A stretch of DNA of 7,532 nt, taken from contig DGRR01000055.1 in the NCBI GenBank assembly GCA_002389995.1, forward strand, positions 1-7,532, in the 5' to 3' direction. This document shows positions 1 through 6,063 of the stretch, piece after piece (the first letter of the stretch is position 1; the number at the start of each line of letters is the position of its first letter). The translations under genes and the position numbers were made by a program. The notes beneath the pieces are model-generated. The model had not been told where the DNA came from. It saw nothing but the letters and a program-made list of their open reading frames with translations, and searched no databases. Source of the stretch: Ruminococcus sp. UBA4383. GTDB taxonomy: Bacteria; Bacillota; Clostridia; Oscillospirales; Ruminococcaceae.

Positions 1-705
1 TCATTTTCAGGCAGATGCCTGCTTTCCCAGTACCTCGTAAACCGTGACGCTAATCACGGAGAATGCGCCCAGCCGTGCAGGTGGGGTTACTATCTCATGG
101 AGGAAAAAAGAAAAGGCGAATACTATCCCATATTTGAGGACGAAAAAGGTACTTATATCCTCAATGCAAAGGATATGTGCATGATTGAACATATTGACAA
201 ACTCGCTCAGGCAGGCGTTTACAGCCTCAAAATAGAGGGAAGGGCTAAATCTGCATATTATGTGACAGTTGTGACAAATGCTTACAGAATGGCTGTCGAT
301 GAATATTATAAAAATCCCGATAATTTCATTCTACCCGACTGGATAAGAGATGAAGTATATAAAGTAAGTCACAGAAAATATTCAAACGGATTTTTCTTCG
401 GTACTCCCGAAAATTCACAGTATTACGAAAACAGTGGTTATATAAGGAATTTCGATGTGGTAGCAGTTGTCGAAAAATGCGAAAACGATACTGTATACTG
501 CACTCAGAGAAACAGATTTTTCAAGGGGGATACCGTCGAAATACTTGCACCTTCACAAAAGCCTGTAATACTTACTCTTGAAAATATCTATGACGAAAAC
601 GGTGACGAAATAGATACCGCTAACCATGCCATGATGAAATTTTCATTCAAGTTGGATATGAATTTTCCGAATGGTACAGTTATAAGAAAAGAATTAAAAG
701 ATTAA
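1..705 (+). CDS. U32 family peptidase-like protein (TrhP/YrrO type), 3' part, truncated by window edge
   Basis: The reading frame is open from base 1 and ends at TAA 703-705, giving 234 residues. Family members have about 400, so roughly 170 N-terminal residues lie outside the window. The ATG at 97 is an internal Met, because the conserved block upstream of it is in frame. Residues 1-9 (SFSGRCLLS) look like the end of the U32 signature (G-x-C-x-x-S), followed by GECAQPCRW at 20-28. Cys6, Cys22 and Cys26 are of the kind thought to hold an Fe-S cluster in U32 tRNA/rRNA hydroxylases. Then come the FEDEKGTYILNAKDMCMIEHI and LKIEGRAKSAYYV blocks (about 45-88) and a beta-rich C-terminal domain (about 147-234) typical of Peptidase_U32_C. 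Known family role: in bacteria such as Bacillus (YrrN/YrrO) and E. coli (YegQ/TrhP), prephenate-dependent 5-hydroxyuridine formation at tRNA U34. Assignment to that subgroup rather than another U32 collagenase-like protein is inference. The next gene starts 13 bases downstream. Confidence 0.88.
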   Translation, partial: SFSGRCLLSQYLVNRDANHGECAQPCRWGYYLMEEKRKGEYYPIFEDEKGTYILNAKDMCMIEHIDKLAQAGVYSLKIEGRAKSAYYVTVVTNAYRMAVDEYYKNPDNFILPDWIRDEVYKVSHRKYSNGFFFGTPENSQYYENSGYIRNFDVVAVVEKCENDTVYCTQRNRFFKGDTVEILAPSQKPVILTLENIYDENGDEIDTANHAMMKFSFKLDMNFPNGTVIRKELKD

Positions 706-718
706 ACAGGAGACAGTT

Positions 719-1837
719 ATGAAAAGAAATGTTATTGTTTTAATGCTTGTGATGGCTGCACTTTCTTCATGTTCACAAAAGGAAAATTCATCTTCTTCCG
801 AACTTTCCGCAAAAGTAGTTGCAACAGAATCACAGACTTCCGAAACTTCAACGGAAACTTCCACATCAACCGAAACTTCAACAAGTTCATCAGTTTCAAC
901 TACATCTTCAACAACTACTGTATTAACTACTTCAACCGCATTAACTACCACTACCGCAAAAATTACCACTGTCACAGCTACAACTCAGCCCGTTACTACA
1001 ATTATAACTACCACAACCGAACCCGAAACTACTGCTGCACCTGAAACTACCGAACCTGAAACAGAAGCCCCTCTTGACCCCTCACTCACAGTTACAGATT
1101 ACGGCGTTGTATGGGACTGCGGAGGAGTATGCACAGTCACTTTCCCACTGTCATGGAAAGACAGAATCTATGTTGAAGGTATGTCTGTTTACAGCAAAAA
1201 ATGCTGGGAAGATGAAGAAGGCTCAGGCAGACTTTTCTCAGTGGACCTCTATTCCGCTGAACAAATCGCTCAGGGTACTGCTTCATGCAAGTACCTCCTC
1301 GGCATATCAAACGGAAAATATGTATTCCCCATAACTGCAACCGATGTAAATTATAACCTTCAGAACCCTGAACTTCACAACGAATATACAAATTTAGCCA
1401 ACGACCTGCAAAACATAATCCCGAATATCGTATGCAATTCATCACCTGATTTTACACCCATAAATATAGAAAATTATACTCAGTCGAATTATATACAATC
1501 CCCACATATGGACGGTACATGGATGGCACATGATGATATAGGGGTACAGTTCACACCGCTTGTTGTTTTTGACAGCGCAAACAGAACTTTCGGTTTCAAA
1601 AAAGACCTCAACGGCGGCTACGAAATCGGTGCTTTCTGGGAAAATGAAAATATCGACTCATACAGCAATTCAACTTACTGGGGCGACTGCGGACTTATTT
1701 TCATGAACGGCGGAATTTACAGAGTGACATATTATCCGTCCGCACCCGTTACAATGAATTTTGAAACACTTTACGGAGACAATGCAATTTCTGCATACAC
1801 TTTTGAATACTGGAATGACTCAAAATCATTTGAATAA
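719..1837 (+). CDS. Thr/Ser-rich surface lipoprotein of unknown function
   Basis: A 372-residue protein with a start at ATG 719, preceded by an AGGAG ribosome site near 708-712. Residues 1-17 are a lipoprotein signal (MKRN, hydrophobic core) ending in the lipobox LSSC, so Cys18 is the predicted lipidated residue and the protein should sit on the outer face of the membrane. Residues about 23-118 are an extreme Ser/Thr linker shifting to Glu/Pro/Thr-rich, likely extended and possibly glycosylated. The C-terminal part, about 122-372, is folded-looking and rich in aromatic residues. It appears to have two parts: about 127-238 (CTVTFPLSWKDRI ... VYSKKCW ... GRLFSVDLYS) and about 262-372 (GTWMAHDDIGVQFTPLVVF ... 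YEIGAFW ... GIYRVTYYP). Six Cys follow the lipid Cys (134, 138, 162, 190, 239, 324). I do not recognise a named family. The first part resembles extracytoplasmic domains I recall from clostridial lipoproteins, but only weakly. The short gap suggests co-transcription with the U32 gene, though no functional link is evident. Confidence 0.85.
   Translation: MKRNVIVLMLVMAALSSCSQKENSSSSELSAKVVATESQTSETSTETSTSTETSTSSSVSTTSSTTTVLTTSTALTTTTAKITTVTATTQPVTTIITTTTEPETTAAPETTEPETEAPLDPSLTVTDYGVVWDCGGVCTVTFPLSWKDRIYVEGMSVYSKKCWEDEEGSGRLFSVDLYSAEQIAQGTASCKYLLGISNGKYVFPITATDVNYNLQNPELHNEYTNLANDLQNIIPNIVCNSSPDFTPINIENYTQSNYIQSPHMDGTWMAHDDIGVQFTPLVVFDSANRTFGFKKDLNGGYEIGAFWENENIDSYSNSTYWGDCGLIFMNGGIYRVTYYPSAPVTMNFETLYGDNAISAYTFEYWNDSKSFE
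785..1072 (+). repeat. Low-complexity Ser/Thr/Glu codon tract in the lipoprotein gene
   Basis: This stretch encodes the Ser/Thr linker of the lipoprotein (residues about 23-118), built from irregular runs of ACT/ACA/ACC, TCA/TCT and GAA codons, for example TSETSTETSTSTETSTSSS. It is imperfectly repetitive, not an exact tandem array. Because the codons are so biased, the opposite strand and another plus frame also stay open for about 90 codons. Those ORFs are by-products of composition. Confidence 0.8.
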
Positions 1838-1844
1838 TAAAAAT

Positions 1845-1872
1845 AATGCCCTCGGATAACCGAGGGCATTTT
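1845..1872 (+). terminator. Intrinsic terminator of the lipoprotein gene
   Basis: A perfect 11-bp stem, AATGCCCTCGG (1845-1855) and CCGAGGGCATT (1860-1870), with an ATAA loop, 7 bases after the stop codon and running into T's. The other strand also shows a T-rich tail (complement of the A/T run 1836-1844), so it could back up termination of minus-strand transcripts from the tRNA. Confidence 0.9.
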
Positions 1873-1877
1873 AATAT

Positions 1878-1914
1878 AAAAAAACAGACAAATTCTTTAA
1901 AAAGAATCTGTCTG
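1878..1914 (-). terminator. Intrinsic terminator of tRNA-Thr
   Basis: Read on the minus strand: a 13-bp stem with one G-U pair (arms 1902-1914 and 1885-1897), a 4-base loop, then seven T's (complement of A's 1878-1884). It begins 11 bases beyond the 3' CCA of the tRNA and fits as its dedicated terminator. Confidence 0.88.
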
Positions 1915-1925
1915 CTTCAATTGAA

Positions 1926-2001
1926 TGGAGCTGATGATCGGACTTGAACCGACGACCTACGCCTTACCAAGGCGTTGCGCTACCGACTGTGCCACATCAG
2001 C
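1926..2001 (-). tRNA. tRNA-Thr (anticodon GGU)
   Basis: A 76-nt tRNA including an encoded CCA (complement of TGG 1926-1928). The acceptor stem GCTGATG (from 2001) pairs with CATCAGC, and the discriminator is U. The anticodon stem ACGCC/GGCGT encloses loop TTGGTAA, so the anticodon is GGU, reading ACC/ACU threonine codons. The T-arm GTCGG-TTCAAGT-CCGAT has a G-U closing pair. The D stem GCAC/GCGC carries an A-C opposition at 12:23. D loop AGTCGGTA and variable loop AGGTC are normal. It is a single gene with its own promoter and terminator. Confidence 0.97.
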
Positions 2002-2014
2002 ACCAACAAATAAT

Positions 2015-2043
2015 ATTATATATTAACAGAGCGTAAAAGTCAA
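2015..2043 (-). promoter_or_regulatory. Sigma-A promoter of tRNA-Thr
   Basis: On the minus strand, -35 TTGACT (2043-2038), a 17-base spacer and -10 TATAAT (2020-2015). The -10 ends 13 bases before the mature tRNA 5' end, leaving a very short 5' leader, which is normal for a tRNA gene. Confidence 0.9.
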
Positions 2044-2083
2044 TAGGTTTTAATATATTTTTTTATTTTAACTAAATAAACGC

Positions 2084-2112
2084 TTGACATTTATGGTTTT
2101 TTGTGATATCAT
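2084..2112 (+). promoter_or_regulatory. Sigma-A promoter of the T-box / tyrS operon
   Basis: -35 TTGACA (2084-2089), a 17-base spacer and -10 TATCAT (2107-2112), with TG at 2104-2105 giving an extended -10. The start of transcription should be about 2119-2121, at the beginning of the T-box leader. The -35 elements of this and the divergent tRNA promoter are only 40 bases apart. Confidence 0.88.
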
Positions 2113-2118
2113 ATTTAA

Positions 2119-2360
2119 AAACAGTGAACGAATTAAACCCGATTTGTCTGAAATTCAGAGATTTTCCGTTCGGTGCGAGGAAAACAGGCTTTCGGCGGAA
2201 TTACATTCGGGAGTTGTCCCTTTGAAATCGAGTAGGAGGGAACGGGTCTGCCCGTTACAGCTTAATGAGGTTTGGCATCTGCTGAATGAATCAGGGTGGT
2301 ACAGCGAATATTTTCGCCCCTGTGCATTTCTTTAAACGAAACTGCACGGGGGATTTTTTA
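2119..2360 (+). promoter_or_regulatory. T-box riboswitch, tyrosine-specific (UAC specifier)
   Basis: Stem I can be folded from sequence. The base is CCCGA 2138-2142 with TCGGG 2207-2211. The middle helix is CTGAAA 2148-2153 with TTTCGG 2190-2195. The AGAG bulge is near 2157-2160. The apical helix is TTTTCC 2162-2167 with GGAAAA 2179-2184, closing a loop with the conserved GGTGCGA core. The specifier loop GAATTACATT places UAC (Tyr) at 2202-2204. Stem III is AACGGG-TCTG-CCCGTT, 2241-2256. The T-box AGGGTGGTACAGCG (2293-2306) has the TGGT that pairs with the ACCA end of uncharged tRNA-Tyr, and it pairs with CGCCCCT (2315-2321) as the antiterminator. That arm is also the 5' arm of the terminator, so the two structures exclude each other. 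Family knowledge: uncharged tRNA stabilises readthrough. The one deviation from consensus is A instead of C at 2303 (GGTACAGCG versus GGTACCGCG). Confidence 0.95.
2317..2359 (+). terminator. Regulated terminator of the Tyr T-box
   Basis: CCCCTGTGCA (2317-2326) pairs with TGCACGGGGG (2343-2352) with one G-U pair, and is extended by TTTC/GAAA towards the loop. A run of T's follows at 2354-2359. It overlaps the antiterminator 3' arm, so it forms only when tRNA-Tyr is charged. Confidence 0.93.
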
Positions 2361-2389
2361 TTTTCAATAACTATTAAAAGGAGATTTCT

Positions 2390-2875
2390 ATGGATAAGGA
2401 AAAACTTGAAAAATTACTCGAAACTGTCGAAAAAAGCCCTGAAAATGAATATTACAGCTATGATACCGATGTATTCCGTCTCTTTGAGGATATACTCAGA
2501 ATCTCCCCTGACTGCACCTTTGCAAGAGTATATATAACACTGGATAACTGGCTCGGAATTTCAATGCGTGACGGTGTGTGGACTTTTTACGAATATTTCG
2601 CAGGAAACAGAGGTCTTAAAGATACTGTCGAATATCTTAATCATATCGGTGAAAATCAGATGGCAGCAGTTTTTGCATACGGTATACACCCTTATGATGA
2701 CAAACAGTTTGACAATATACATTATCCGCTCGAATGGATTGACGATTCAGATGAAATTGATGACTGGATTTCTGCAAACGAAAACAAAATAATAAGTATA
2801 CAGAAAAATATTATCCTCTCCAATAAAGAGATAATCAAAAGCATAAACAGCAAAACAAAAAATTTTTTCAAATAA
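2390..2875 (+). CDS. Uncharacterised protein, possibly DUF4375/DMP19-like, first gene of the T-box operon
   Basis: A 161-residue acidic protein with no signal peptide or membrane segment. The start ATG 2390 is supported by AAAGGAG at 2377-2383. It is the first gene after the Tyr T-box, with tyrS 20 bases further on and no terminator between, so the leader should control both. Residues about 28-103 read like an alpha-helical domain. The stretch MRDGVWTFYEYFAGNRG (59-75) followed by VEYLNHIGENQMAAVF (80-95) resembles the pattern of DUF4375 proteins (NGGF..YF.N..G, then a helix with L..IG....A). That placement is from memory of the pattern and is weak. DMP19 of that group is known as a DNA mimic, and the acidic composition is compatible, but this does not prove function. 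The C-terminus, about 131-161, turns Lys/Ile/Asn-rich. A role in tyrosine starvation or in helping TyrS is speculation. Confidence 0.82.
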   Translation: MDKEKLEKLLETVEKSPENEYYSYDTDVFRLFEDILRISPDCTFARVYITLDNWLGISMRDGVWTFYEYFAGNRGLKDTVEYLNHIGENQMAAVFAYGIHPYDDKQFDNIHYPLEWIDDSDEIDDWISANENKIISIQKNIILSNKEIIKSINSKTKNFFK

Positions 2876-2895
2876 TTTATAAAGGAGAATTTAAA

Positions 2896-4110
2896 ATGAC
2901 AATCTTTGAAGAACTTAAACGCAGGGGTCTCCTTGCACAGCTTACCGACGAAAAGGAAATAGAGGAGCTTATCAATGCGGGAAAAGCTACATTCTACATC
3001 GGATTTGACCCCACAGCAGATTCCCTCCATGTAGGACATTTCATGGCTCTCTGCCTTATGAAACGCTTGCAGGAAGCAGGCAACAAGCCCATTGTCCTTA
3101 TCGGCGGAGGTACTGCCATGATTGGCGACCCGTCAGGAAAATCCGATATGCGTAAAATGATGACTCCCGAAACAATTCAGCATAACGTTGACTGTTTCAG
3201 AAAACAGATGAGCAGATTCATTGATTTCGCAGACGACAAGGCTATAATAGTAAATAATGCCGACTGGCTCATGAACCTGAATTATATCAGTCTCCTCCGT
3301 GAAGTAGGTGTCCATTTCAGCGTAAACCGTATGCTTTCACATGAATGTTACAAGCAGAGAATGGAGAGAGGTCTTACATTCCTCGAATTTAACTACATGA
3401 TAATGCAGAGCTATGATTTCCTTGAACTTTTCCAGAAATACGGCTGTAATATGCAGTTCGGCGGTGATGACCAGTGGGCTAATATGCTCGGCGGTACTGA
3501 ACTCATAAGAAGAAAACTCGGAAAAGATGCCTATGCCATGACTATAACTCTCCTCTTAAATTCCGAGGGCAAGAAGATGGGCAAGACCGAAAAGGGCGCA
3601 GTATGGCTTGATGCGGAAAAAACAAGCCCCTATGAGTTTTTCCAGTACTGGAGAAACGTTGCGGACGCTGATGTCATAAAATGCCTTAAAATGCTCACTT
3701 TCGTCCCCATTGAACAGATTGAGGAAATGGAACAGCATATGGAGGGCGCAGAATTTAACAAGGCTAAGGAACTCCTTGCATATGAACTTACAAAACTCGT
3801 TCACGGCAAGGAAGAAGCTGACAAGGCTCTTGAATCCGCAAAGGCTCTCTTCGGAGGAAACGGTTCAGATGAAAATATGCCCACCGCTGAAATATCCGCT
3901 GATGAACTCACAGACGGCAGAATCGGACTCCTTACAGCCCTTGTGAAAGCAGGTCTTGCACCTTCAATATCAGAGGCTCGCAGACTTGTCCAGCAGGGCG
4001 GTATAACAGTTGATGATGTTAAAATCTCAGACCCCAAGGCTCAGATAGCCCCTGACGGTGTTATTATCCGCAAGGGCAAAAAGGCTTTCAGAAAAATAAT
4101 TGTAAAATAA
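2896..4110 (+). CDS. tyrS: Tyrosyl-tRNA synthetase
   Basis: A 404-residue class I aminoacyl-tRNA synthetase that activates tyrosine with ATP and charges tRNA-Tyr in the cytoplasm. Visible motifs: the tyrosine/ATP pocket FYIGFDPTADSLHVGH (33-48) with the HIGH-type HVGH at 45-48; the substrate-binding segment MQSYDFLELFQKYGCNMQFG (170-189) followed by GDDQWAN; the KMSKS-type loop KMGKT (227-231); EKGAVWLD just after it; and a C-terminal S4 RNA-binding domain, about 345-404 (PSISEARRLVQQGGITVDDV). The length is close to the usual 400-425. The start ATG 2896 has AAAGGAG at 2881-2887. It is the second gene of the Tyr T-box operon, so expression should rise when tRNA-Tyr is uncharged. All catalytic motifs are present, and nothing suggests a paralogue with altered function. 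Confidence 0.98.
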   Translation: MTIFEELKRRGLLAQLTDEKEIEELINAGKATFYIGFDPTADSLHVGHFMALCLMKRLQEAGNKPIVLIGGGTAMIGDPSGKSDMRKMMTPETIQHNVDCFRKQMSRFIDFADDKAIIVNNADWLMNLNYISLLREVGVHFSVNRMLSHECYKQRMERGLTFLEFNYMIMQSYDFLELFQKYGCNMQFGGDDQWANMLGGTELIRRKLGKDAYAMTITLLLNSEGKKMGKTEKGAVWLDAEKTSPYEFFQYWRNVADADVIKCLKMLTFVPIEQIEEMEQHMEGAEFNKAKELLAYELTKLVHGKEEADKALESAKALFGGNGSDENMPTAEISADELTDGRIGLLTALVKAGLAPSISEARRLVQQGGITVDDVKISDPKAQIAPDGVIIRKGKKAFRKIIVK

Positions 4111-4115
4111 ATAAT

Positions 4116-4140
4116 AAAGCCGGTCATCTGACCGGCTTTT
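4116..4140. terminator. Bidirectional terminator between tyrS and the GH5 gene
   Basis: The stem AAAGCCGGTC (4116-4125) and GACCGGCTTT (4130-4139) has loop ATCT. T's follow on the plus side, and an A/T run at 4111-4115 and before gives a T-rich tail on the minus side. It lies 5 bases after the tyrS stop and 5 bases beyond the stop of the convergent GH5 gene, so it serves both. Confidence 0.92.
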
Positions 4141-4144
4141 CTGA

Positions 4145-5866
4145 TTAAAGCGGCAGAGTTTTCACAACTCCCGCATCATACTGCTGAATAACAGCGGCAT
4201 CTTTTCCTGTTACTCCCTTGCTGCCGTCAACGTCTGCATTTGCAAGTGCCTGACTTTCAAGAGAATATTTTGAAGCGTTTGCGATATATTGGAGAACTCT
4301 TACAGCATCGGATATTGAAACTTTTCCGTCAAGGTTGGCATCACCATAGAGAATATCATCTGCAACTGTTTCTGTTTCAACGGTAGTAACATCAGCGATT
4401 TCAGCGGTAGTTGTTGTAGTTGTTGTAGTTTTGGATTCTTCATTAGAAGATGATGAACCTGAATAATAGTCACCAAGAGAAATTCCGTTAGCACCAATTT
4501 TTATTTTATGGTCAAGGCTTATGAATTTTCCGTCCTCAGTCTGCCAAAGTGCAGGCTTTACAAATTCATATTTAACATCGTCCCATTTCTCGAAATTATC
4601 ATAGACAAGTCCGCCTGTATCGGAGGAATTTTCATTGAAGCACCAGAAAGTATGATGTATATGCATATCTATCATATAATCTCTTATTTCCTGTAACCAG
4701 TGACGGTTTTCGCCTGTTTTGTCGTGTTCCTCATCGACCCAGCCGCCCCATTCGCCCATAAGGAGCGGAGCGATTTTTTCCTCAGCTATATATGCCCATG
4801 AACCACGCCAGTAATCATCAAGAAGCGTCTGACGGGTGAAAGTTTTTGTATCGTCTTTCAGGTAAAACCATTCCTGTGGGTGAACCTCAGGACCGTAGTC
4901 ATGCGGAGAATATACAAGCTGACTCTGATATTCTCCGAGGTCAACAGGATAATCCCTTACGCCACGGAGATTTCCGCCCCACCATGCGCCCCATACTTTG
5001 CTTGGCTTGCCGTAGTTGGCATAATCAATAGAAGGAGTTGACCAGTCTGCACCCTCATCAAATTTCGGGTAGCACTCTGTACCCTCAACCATTATCAGGA
5101 GGTTGGGATTCTGTGAAAGGCAGGCATTTGCACCACGTTCTGCGGCATATTTCCAGTTGTTCAAATCGGTTGAATTATCCCATTTTGCGAACTTTCCTTC
5201 TTCGGGTTTTCCATGGGGTTCATTTTTCAAATCTATTGCTATAATGGTATCATCATCTTTATAGTAATCGCAGAACCATTCAAGGGCTTCAAGCCAGTCC
5301 TCTGTGCTGTAATTTTCATCATACCAAAGGGGAATCTGATGACCTGCGGCATTTGTCGAGGGACTGTGAATATCCATCATAATTTTTATACCGTTTTCTC
5401 TGCACCAGTTTACAGCCATATTCCATATATCAAAGCTGTATTTTACTTTTCCGCCTGCAATGCCTTCAACGGTGAGTTCGGGATTTTTCCATTCATTTAC
5501 TTTTATAATCGGGTCAGGCTCGTTATTTTTCCACTGAAGGAGTATTTGTGTTGACATGGGTACACGCAGGAGATTAAAGCCGTGGTCAGCTATGAGATTA
5601 AGGCAGTCGTGCATATTTACCGACCATACACCGTCAAAGACCTGTGAACCTACGTTATAGCCGAACCAGTTACAGCCTGTAAGCCACACGGGATTTCCGT
5701 CCATATCAACGATTTCGGCATTTTCGTTTACATGAAGCCAGTCGTCATGATACTCGTCAGGTGCGGCATCTGCGGCTTTATTCGGAACAGGACAAACCGC
5801 TGACAAAGCCGTGATTGCTGTTGCTGAAAGAACAGCGGTAATTTTTTTTAATACTGAAAATTTCAT
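4145..5866 (-). CDS. Secreted GH5 glycoside hydrolase (endoglucanase-like) with C-terminal type I dockerin
   Basis: A 573-residue exported enzyme starting at ATG 5866-5864, with GAGG 5877-5874 at 7-base spacing. A TTG three bases upstream is too close to that site. Residues 1 to about 34 are a Sec signal peptide (KK, hydrophobic core, NKAADA before APDEY). The GH5 TIM-barrel spans about 40-440: R101 in LRVPMS, H167 in DIHSP, N215-E216 in LKNEPHG (acid/base), H322/Y324 in SPHDYGP, E372 in LLMGEWGG (nucleophile), and W408 in FWCFNENSSDTGG. A Ser/Thr linker with eight Thr in a row spans about 469-506. A dockerin follows, with calcium loop 1 D509-N511-D513...D520 and loop 2 D545-D547-S549...D556. 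By family knowledge it cleaves internal beta-1,4 bonds of cellulose or related glucans and binds a scaffoldin cohesin outside the cell. The NSSDTGG motif recalls subfamily GH5_1, but the substrate is not proven. It is divergent from the GH3 gene. Confidence 0.95.
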   Translation of the reverse strand: MKFSVLKKITAVLSATAITALSAVCPVPNKAADAAPDEYHDDWLHVNENAEIVDMDGNPVWLTGCNWFGYNVGSQVFDGVWSVNMHDCLNLIADHGFNLLRVPMSTQILLQWKNNEPDPIIKVNEWKNPELTVEGIAGGKVKYSFDIWNMAVNWCRENGIKIMMDIHSPSTNAAGHQIPLWYDENYSTEDWLEALEWFCDYYKDDDTIIAIDLKNEPHGKPEEGKFAKWDNSTDLNNWKYAAERGANACLSQNPNLLIMVEGTECYPKFDEGADWSTPSIDYANYGKPSKVWGAWWGGNLRGVRDYPVDLGEYQSQLVYSPHDYGPEVHPQEWFYLKDDTKTFTRQTLLDDYWRGSWAYIAEEKIAPLLMGEWGGWVDEEHDKTGENRHWLQEIRDYMIDMHIHHTFWCFNENSSDTGGLVYDNFEKWDDVKYEFVKPALWQTEDGKFISLDHKIKIGANGISLGDYYSGSSSSNEESKTTTTTTTTAEIADVTTVETETVADDILYGDANLDGKVSISDAVRVLQYIANASKYSLESQALANADVDGSKGVTGKDAAVIQQYDAGVVKTLPL

Positions 5867-5906
5867 CAATATACCTCGCTTTTTTCAAATTTAATAAACT
5901 AATTAC

Positions 5907-5935
5907 ATTATATATCAGTTTTTTTTACTTGTCAA
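5907..5935 (-). promoter_or_regulatory. Consensus sigma-A promoter of the GH5 gene
   Basis: On the minus strand, a perfect -35 TTGACA (5935-5930), a 17-base spacer and a perfect -10 TATAAT (5912-5907). The expected start is near 5900, leaving a 5' leader of about 35 bases with ribosome site GAGG. A full consensus match suggests a strong basal promoter that, if regulated, would need a repressor. Confidence 0.9.
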
Positions 5936-6029
5936 CCGAATTTTTATTTTATTTCCATAAACAAAAACAAATTATATTTTTTAATATATAGAAAAATGAT
6001 AAACAAACTATTAATATTTAAAAAAGTTG
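5936..6029. other. AT-rich spacer between the divergent GH5 and GH3 promoters
   Basis: The 94 bases between the two -35 boxes are almost entirely A/T with no ORF and no convincing dyad. The only repeat I see is ATAAACAAA at 5957-5965 and 5999-6007, which may be due to composition. The stretch could hold an activator site or act as a bendable UP-like element for either promoter, but no specific motif supports this. Confidence 0.4.
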
Positions 6030-6058
6030 TTGATTTTTCCTTTTATTTTTGTTATAAT
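6030..6058 (+). promoter_or_regulatory. Sigma-A promoter of the GH3 gene
   Basis: -35 TTGATT (6030-6035), a 17-base spacer and -10 TATAAT (6053-6058). The start of transcription should be about 6065, which falls on the first copy of the tandem repeat. The -35 is weaker than that of the divergent GH5 promoter. Confidence 0.85.
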
Positions 6059-6063
6059 AGTAT

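Noticed and set aside
97..705. ATG at 97 as the true start of the U32 protein
   Set aside because: The frame is open upstream to base 1 and encodes conserved U32 residues (GRCLLS, GECAQPCRW), so the gene is cut by the window edge and not short.
694..975. Minus-strand ORF of 93 codons, Val/Glu-rich
   Set aside because: It is the antisense shadow of the Ser/Thr-rich linker; the odd composition comes directly from the repetitive codons on the other strand, and it has no supporting ribosome site.
1976..1998. A12-C23 opposition in the tRNA D stem as a sign of a pseudogene
   Set aside because: All other stems, the loops, the encoded CCA, and the promoter and terminator are intact, and the same GCAC/GCGC D arm occurs, as I recall, in functional bacterial tRNA-Thr genes.
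1926..2001. Functional pairing of the U32 tRNA-modification gene with the nearby tRNA-Thr
   Set aside because: TrhP-type enzymes act on U34, but this tRNA has G34 (anticodon GGU), is on the opposite strand and has its own promoter and terminator.
2084..2335. 83-codon plus-strand ORF over the leader, and another at 2286-2537
   Set aside because: They cover the promoter, the T-box and the start of the next gene; the RNA structure explains this DNA, and neither has a plausible ribosome site.
5834..5866. GH5 signal peptide as a lipoprotein signal because of Cys25 (LSAVC)
   Set aside because: The residue before Cys is Val, not Gly/Ala/Ser, and a better signal peptidase I site (ADA) follows.
5867..5869. 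TTG as the start codon of the GH5 gene
   Set aside because: The ATG directly after it has the better distance (7 bases) to GAGG; TTG would leave only 4 bases.
5957..6007. Direct repeat ATAAACAAA, two copies 42 bases apart, as an activator site
   Set aside because: Nine A-rich bases repeated in a region that is nearly all A/T are expected by chance; no dyad or flanking conservation supports it.
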